In this document: positions 13,553-18,274 of the stretch, piece after piece
How positions within the stretch are numbered: the first letter of the stretch is position 1
How the letters are laid out: each line of letters begins with the position of its first letter
Source: Bifidobacterium breve
GTDB taxonomy: Bacteria > Actinomycetota > Acidimicrobiia > Acidimicrobiales > Ilumatobacteraceae
Direction: 5' to 3'
NCBI GenBank assembly: GCA_945869715.1
Contig: CAMBPP010000014.1
Location: 1 to 18,274, forward strand
Length of the DNA: 18,274 bases
Position numbers and translations under genes: made by a program
Notes under the pieces: model-generated
Told to the model about the DNA's origin: nothing
Seen by the model: the letters and a program-made list of their open reading frames with translations, nothing else
Databases searched by the model: none

Positions 13553-14377
13553 ATGGACTATTCCGGATATCAACTAGCACGCGTACAAGTAGTCGACGCA
13601 GTGGCGTCGGTAGTCATCAACAACCCGCCCATCAATATTTTTGACCTTCCGCTCTATGGCGAGATGGCAAAACTTGCTGGTGAACTTGCCAGCGACAACG
13701 ACGTGCGTGTGGTGGTCTTGAGTTCTGCCAACCCTGACTTCTTTATTCCACACTTCGATGTAGGCCTTATTTTGCAAATTCCACAAAACTCACCCGCACC
13801 TAGTGAACTCAATACCTTCACCAAAATGTGTGAATCATTTCGCGAAATGCCCAAAGCAACGATTGCTGTTATTGAAGGCCGCATTGGTGGTGGGGGCAGT
13901 GAGCTGGCTCTGAGCTGCGACATGCGTTTTGCATTGCGTGGCAAGGCTGTTTTTAATCAACCAGAAGTTGCTCTTGGCATTATTCCTGGCGGAAGTGGCA
14001 CCGTGCGCCTTTCGCGTTTAGTGGGGCGTTCGCGTGCACTGGAAGTGGTGCTCGGTTGCGACGATATTGATGCCGATACTGCGGAAAAATGGGGCTGGGT
14101 GAATCGCACATTAGATGAAGGCGAGTTGTGGCCCTTCGTGCAGCGCATGGCGCAACGCATTGCATCATTTCCACCTGCTGCAGTACGTGAAGCAAAGGCT
14201 GCAATTTTGCGCAGCGACCATAATATTCACGATGAATTGCTACAAGAAGCCATTGGCTTTAATAAGTTGCTTGCCGACCCGCAAGCACAACAAGCAATGC
14301 GTCATTTCATGGCACGCGGTGGCCAAACAAGCGAAGGTGAAAAGCGCTTAGGCGAACTCGCTGGCGAATTGGGTTAA
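13553..14377 (+). CDS. Enoyl-CoA hydratase/isomerase family protein
   Basis: This 274-aa crotonase-fold protein has the first oxyanion-hole region at P-D-F-F-I-P-H-F-D (61-69) and the second at I-G-G-G-G-S-E-L-A-L (111-120). Glu117 and Glu138 (F-N-Q-P-E-V-A-L-G) occupy the places of the two catalytic glutamates of rat enoyl-CoA hydratase (E144, E164), so hydration or dehydration of an acyl-CoA is plausible. The first oxyanion loop is unusual: F-I-P-H-F-D stands where many members have F-C-A-G-A-D, so the exact substrate or reaction may differ. It is coupled to the LLM gene upstream and converges on fumarase with a 9-bp gap and no visible terminator. Confidence 0.88.
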   Translation: MDYSGYQLARVQVVDAVASVVINNPPINIFDLPLYGEMAKLAGELASDNDVRVVVLSSANPDFFIPHFDVGLILQIPQNSPAPSELNTFTKMCESFREMPKATIAVIEGRIGGGGSELALSCDMRFALRGKAVFNQPEVALGIIPGGSGTVRLSRLVGRSRALEVVLGCDDIDADTAEKWGWVNRTLDEGELWPFVQRMAQRIASFPPAAVREAKAAILRSDHNIHDELLQEAIGFNKLLADPQAQQAMRHFMARGGQTSEGEKRLGELAGELG

Positions 14378-14386
14378 CGACCAGTT

Positions 14387-16039
14387 TTAGTGCTTGGTAA
14401 TTGAAACAGGGCTTGGCTGATATGGCTTGTTCACCAGGTCGTAGAAGTCGTTTCCTTTGTCGTCAATCACGATGAATGCAGGAAAATCTTTCACTTCAAT
14501 TTTCCATACCGCTTCCATGCCGAGTTCTGCGTACTCCAATACTTCCACTTTGGTAATGCAATCTTGAGCAAGGCGAGCGGCAGGGCCACCTATTGAGCCA
14601 AGGTAAAAACCACCATGTGTTTTGCAGGCATTTGTTACCTGCGCAGAACGGTTGCCCTTAGCAAGCATGATGAAACTTCCACCCTGTGCTTGGAACTCAT
14701 CAACATATGAGTCCATGCGCCCGGCAGTTGTGGGCCCGAATGAACCTGAGGCCATACCCGTAGGAGTTTTAGCTGGGCCTGCGTAATACACGCAGAAATC
14801 TTTCATGTATTGCGGCATGCCGCCGCCGGCCTCGATGCGCTCTTTGATTGTTGCGTGAGCAATGTCGCGTGCCACCACCATGGGGCCAGTCAACATGACG
14901 CGGGTTTTCACAGGGTACTGCGACAACACTTTGCGAATGTCGCTCATGGGTTGCGTGAGGTCAATATGAACCACTTCGCTCGCAAGTTGATCTTCGGTAA
15001 CCTGGGGCAAGAAACGTGCGGGGTCGGTTTCAAGTTCTTCAAGGAAAATACCTTTGGCAGTAATTTTCCCTAACGCTTGTCGGTCGGCACTGCACGACAC
15101 AGCAAATGCCACAGGGCAACTTGCACCGTGGCGAGGAAGACGAACAACGCGTACGTCGTGACAGAAATATTTGCCACCAAATTGAGCACCAATTCCTGTT
15201 TGCTGAGCAAGCTTTAAGACCTTTTCCTCAAGCTCAATATCGCGAAACGCATGACCAAGTGCGCTACCTGCAGTGGGGAGCGAATCGAGGTAATGAGCGC
15301 TGGCAAGCTTTGCAGTTTCCACTGCACTTTCTGCAGAGGTGCCGCCAATAACGACTGCTAAGTGATACGGCGGGCACGCTGAAGTACCGAGTGTTTTCAT
15401 TTTGTCGAAGAGCCAAGGCAAAAGGGTCTTTTCATTCAGCAAAGCTTTCGTTTCTTGGAAGAGGTAACTCTTGTTGGCCGAGCCTCCACCTTTTGCCATG
15501 AAAAGAAACTTGTATGCATCGCCATCGACTGCAGAAATTTTAATTTCAGCTGGAAGGTTGTTGCCTGTGTTGACTTCGTCGTACATGTTGAGCGGAGCCA
15601 TTTGGCTGTAGCGCAAGTTGCTGGTGAGATATGTGTTGTACACACCGCGGGCAATTGCTTCTTCATCGCCGCCACCAGTGAAAACGAACTGGCCTTTCTT
15701 GCCTTTCACAATTGCAGTACCGGTGTCTTGACACATGGGCAAAATTCCGCCGGCTGCGATGCTTGCATTTTTCAAGAGGTCGAGAGCAACAAAGTGGTCG
15801 TTGTCGCTTGCTTCGGGGTCATCCAATATGTTGGCGAGTTGTTGCAGGTGGCTGGTGCGTAAGAGGTGTGCAATATCGCGCATTGCGGTACCGGTGAGCA
15901 ATGTGATGGCACTTGGCTCAACACGCAAAAATGTGCCTGCCGGCGAATCGAAGGTAGAGACACCCTCGTTTCCGAGAGAGCGATAAGTGGTGGTGTCGGG
16001 GCCGAGGGGGAAGATCTCGGTGAAGTCAAAATCAGCCAT
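14387..16039 (-). CDS. Class I (4Fe-4S) fumarate hydratase
   Basis: This TCA-cycle enzyme interconverts fumarate and malate in the cytoplasm. The 550-aa single chain is the length of E. coli FumA/FumB. The three cluster cysteines are visible at 103 (P-M-C-Q-D-T-G), 222 (T-S-A-C-P-P) and 316 (A-V-S-C-S-A), a constant offset of two from FumA C105, C224 and C318. The C-terminal half contains the G-P-T-T-A-G-R-M-D and K-G-N-R-S segments typical of the beta domain. Class I enzymes are oxygen- and iron-sensitive, unlike class II FumC. ATG 16039 is supported by TACCGT six nt upstream. Confidence 0.95.
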   Translation of the reverse strand: MADFDFTEIFPLGPDTTTYRSLGNEGVSTFDSPAGTFLRVEPSAITLLTGTAMRDIAHLLRTSHLQQLANILDDPEASDNDHFVALDLLKNASIAAGGILPMCQDTGTAIVKGKKGQFVFTGGGDEEAIARGVYNTYLTSNLRYSQMAPLNMYDEVNTGNNLPAEIKISAVDGDAYKFLFMAKGGGSANKSYLFQETKALLNEKTLLPWLFDKMKTLGTSACPPYHLAVVIGGTSAESAVETAKLASAHYLDSLPTAGSALGHAFRDIELEEKVLKLAQQTGIGAQFGGKYFCHDVRVVRLPRHGASCPVAFAVSCSADRQALGKITAKGIFLEELETDPARFLPQVTEDQLASEVVHIDLTQPMSDIRKVLSQYPVKTRVMLTGPMVVARDIAHATIKERIEAGGGMPQYMKDFCVYYAGPAKTPTGMASGSFGPTTAGRMDSYVDEFQAQGGSFIMLAKGNRSAQVTNACKTHGGFYLGSIGGPAARLAQDCITKVEVLEYAELGMEAVWKIEVKDFPAFIVIDDKGNDFYDLVNKPYQPSPVSITKH

Positions 16040-16051
16040 ACCTCTACGGTA
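16040..16051 (-). promoter_or_regulatory. -10 box (TACCGT) for leaderless fumarase
   Basis: On the minus strand TACCGT (16051-16046) is followed by six nt and ATG 16039. It lies in the 24-nt gap behind the helicase gene, so fumarase need not depend on read-through. Confidence 0.45.
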
Positions 16052-16063
16052 GGGGCTAGAGGT

Positions 16064-18274
16064 CTACTCGCGCACGTTTGGATTGGCTGGCCACGAATGT
16101 TTGGGGTAGCGCCCGGCCATTTCTTTGCGCACTTCTGCCCACGAACCTGCCCAAAAAGCAGGGAGGTCACTTGTTACTTGCACTGGGCGATGGGCAGGTG
16201 AGAGCAGTTCCACCACAAGGGGAACCGCACCAGCCCCAATACAAGGGTGGATGGTGACGCCATAGAAGGCCTGAACGCGTGCCGAGATACGAGGGGGTTC
16301 ATCACCCCGGTAGGCAATGGTGAACTCGGCGCCGTTGTTTAGTGTGACGCGCTCGGGGGCGAGTGCATCGAGTTCGCTGCCGAGGTGCATGGGTAAGCCG
16401 CTGCGCAAAATGAGAGCCACGTTGAGCGCTTCAAGGTCGCTTCGCGACGTGCATCCTGCTAGGTATGGCTCGAGCCATTCATCCAGGCTGCTCAGCAAGT
16501 TTTTGTTGCTCCAGTCGGGCCATTCGCTATTACGCGAATGAAGAAAAGCAACACGTTGGCGCAGTGAGATGGCATTGTCGTTCCAGGTAAGTGCCTGCAA
16601 ACTTGTTGCATGAATACGCTCAATCAGCGCGGCAGTTGTTTGCTCACTTGGCTCTGGTTTTTGACGCACAGTACGTAGCCGCATGCCATCGAGTTTCCAT
16701 TCAATGTGGCGAATGAGGTCGTTTTTTTCACGATCCCACACGAGTTCATTGCTGACGGTCATGAATTCTGCAAGTTGGTCGGTGATGTCTTCTTGTGAGA
16801 GCGCAGCAGCAAGGCGAATGCGGCTGTTCTTGCGGTCGCCGTCGAGATCTGCAGCAACAAGAAATTGCTCATCGGCTAAATGCGCATTTTTTGGCATCCA
16901 TGCTGCAGCTCCACTGCGCAATTGAAATTGCCCGCCGGCAGTTTTGCGTACTGCAAGCCAATCGGGATACGCACGCAAGAGAAGTTTGCCGGTTTCGTGA
17001 ACCACAACCGATTCACTAGAGCCATGCGACCCGTGCACGCGGTTGGCTCTGCTCAATAAATCGCGCGCTTGGTCGCGCACGCGTGCACTTGCACGGCGGT
17101 CAATGCGGTCGTCGCTGCTTGCTCCGTCTACGCATTCAATACGCCATGCCAGATCTTCAGGAATGTTGTCACGTATTCCTCGAACAATGTCGCGCTCTTC
17201 AAGTAAACATGCAAGCAGGCATGCGGTCCATAACTCCTGTGGCGTTGCGCTCATCACCATTGCCCCAAGGCGAGGATGCAAGGGAAGCGAGAGCATTTTC
17301 TTGCCAAGTTCGGTAATTGAGCCTTCGCTGTTCAGCGCGCCAATGAGAGTGAGCAATGTGCGGCCTTTTTCGAATGCTGCAGAAGGAGGAGTGTCGAGAA
17401 AGGCAAGTTGTTGAACATCTACTCCCCATGCCGCAAGTTCAAGAGCCACTTGTGCAAGGTCTACTTGCAAAATTTCCGGCTCTACTTGTGAGCGGCGCGA
17501 GCCGTGTTCTGCTTGTGGCCAGAGCCGATACGCCGTGCCATTGCCAAGTCGCCCAGAACGCCCTGCGCGTTGGTGGGCACTTGCTTGGCTGATATTGACG
17601 GTGGTGAGTCGGGTCATGCCGGTGCGCGGGTCGAAACGAGGGGCGCGAGCAATGCCGGAGTCAATAACCACTCGTACGCCATCGACAGTGAGCGAACTCT
17701 CGGCGATATCGGTAGAAAACACAATGCGTCGTCGGCCCGGGCGACTTGGGGCGAGGGCGGCATCTTGTTCTTCTTGTGAAAGAGCGCCGGCAAGAGGAAA
17801 GAGGTCGACTGCACCTTCGGTAACGCTTTCGGTTGCAGTAATGGCGCGACGAATTTCGCCGATGCCTGGCAAGAAAACCAAAATATCGCCTTCGGTTTCA
17901 CGAAGTGCGCGAACAACAGTGGCAGCAACTTTATTTTCGAGGCGTTCGTCGTCGCGTCGTTGGCCTTTGCGCACAGTTGGAGAGCGCCACCAATGAACTT
18001 CGATGGGAAAGAGTGTGCCACTAGACGACACAACAGGTGCGGGCTCGCCCGATGCGCTTCCTAAATATGTACACCACCTATCGGTATCGGGTGTTGCCGA
18101 CATGAGCAAGATGCGTTGTTGAGAACCCAAAGACTCTTGCGCATGAAGCAATAACGCAAGCCCGAGGTCGCCCGGCAGGTTGCGCTCGTGAACTTCATCG
18201 AAAATGACAATGCCAACATTAGGAAGATCGGGGTCGCTCTGCAAACGACGAGTAAGCACACCCTCGGTGAGTAC
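16064..18274 (-). CDS. hrpB: ATP-dependent helicase HrpB (DEAH type), 5' end outside the window
   Basis: The frame stays open to the right edge, giving 736 visible residues, beginning with V-L-T-E-G-V-L-T-R-R-L. The DEAH-box motif II appears as D-E-V-H (26-29 of the visible part), followed by E-R-N-L-P-G-D-L-G-L. Motif III is S-A-T (59-61). Helicase domain 2 has F-S-T-D-I-A-E-S-S-L-T and motif VI Q-R-A-G-R-S-G-R. The C-terminal domain with W-P-D-W-S and L-L-S-S-L-D-E-W-L-E-P-Y-L is specific to HrpB, which separates it from HrpA. About 95 residues with the Walker A motif should lie beyond the edge. The biological role of HrpB is poorly known; mRNA processing or RNA remodelling has been proposed. 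Confidence 0.92.
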   Translation of the reverse strand, partial: VLTEGVLTRRLQSDPDLPNVGIVIFDEVHERNLPGDLGLALLLHAQESLGSQQRILLMSATPDTDRWCTYLGSASGEPAPVVSSSGTLFPIEVHWWRSPTVRKGQRRDDERLENKVAATVVRALRETEGDILVFLPGIGEIRRAITATESVTEGAVDLFPLAGALSQEEQDAALAPSRPGRRRIVFSTDIAESSLTVDGVRVVIDSGIARAPRFDPRTGMTRLTTVNISQASAHQRAGRSGRLGNGTAYRLWPQAEHGSRRSQVEPEILQVDLAQVALELAAWGVDVQQLAFLDTPPSAAFEKGRTLLTLIGALNSEGSITELGKKMLSLPLHPRLGAMVMSATPQELWTACLLACLLEERDIVRGIRDNIPEDLAWRIECVDGASSDDRIDRRASARVRDQARDLLSRANRVHGSHGSSESVVVHETGKLLLRAYPDWLAVRKTAGGQFQLRSGAAAWMPKNAHLADEQFLVAADLDGDRKNSRIRLAAALSQEDITDQLAEFMTVSNELVWDREKNDLIRHIEWKLDGMRLRTVRQKPEPSEQTTAALIERIHATSLQALTWNDNAISLRQRVAFLHSRNSEWPDWSNKNLLSSLDEWLEPYLAGCTSRSDLEALNVALILRSGLPMHLGSELDALAPERVTLNNGAEFTIAYRGDEPPRISARVQAFYGVTIHPCIGAGAVPLVVELLSPAHRPVQVTSDLPAFWAGSWAEVRKEMAGRYPKHSWPANPNVRE

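Overview
The window reads as a compact, moderate-GC chromosomal segment of an aquatic actinobacterium, plausibly an Acidimicrobiia/acIV-type planktonic lineage. This taxonomic call is an inference. It rests on a proton-pump rhodopsin, two F420-type luciferase-like oxidoreductases, exported proteins with Thr-rich tails, an actinobacterial-looking tRNA-Glu, very short intergenic gaps, and start codons that mostly look leaderless. I saw no insertion sequence, CRISPR array, phage gene or origin.

Left part (1-2025). A tRNA-Glu(CTC) is followed by a complete proton-pumping rhodopsin gene of the proteorhodopsin/actinorhodopsin type (Asp-Thr-Glu motif, Leu at the green-tuning position, retinal Lys). 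A strong terminator follows. Then come two tiny, unrecognised membrane-protein genes (62 and 36 aa) joined stop-to-start and with their own -10 box. Facing them is an exported protein whose C-terminus is a 27-nt tandem repeat (K-K-T-P-P-T-T-A-V type).

Middle part (2164-8122). Undecaprenyl-diphosphatase (uppP) is followed by a SnoaL-like protein. On the minus strand, a probable operon runs alpha/beta hydrolase, F420-type LLM oxidoreductase (ATGA overlap), exported SGNH hydrolase (about 41 nt overlap). An SDR dehydrogenase diverges from it across only 19 bp, and an amidase converges on the SDR with both stop codons sharing TTAA.

Right part (8169-14377, all plus strand). The genes are an MFS exporter, mscL, a lipoprotein SGNH hydrolase with a Thr/Ala/Pro-rich tail, an ABC-F ATPase, a second F420-type LLM oxidoreductase, and an enoyl-CoA hydratase-like protein coupled to it by a good Shine-Dalgarno. 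The minus strand then carries a class I (Fe-S) fumarase and the C-terminal part of the helicase HrpB, which runs off the right edge.

The most striking signal outside genes is a recurring TAnnnT-like hexamer 6-9 nt before start codons of likely transcription units, which fits widespread leaderless transcription. Genes inside operons instead use Shine-Dalgarno sites or stop/start overlaps. The most novel coding material is the pair of mini membrane proteins behind the rhodopsin and the set of three exported proteins with Thr-rich tails.
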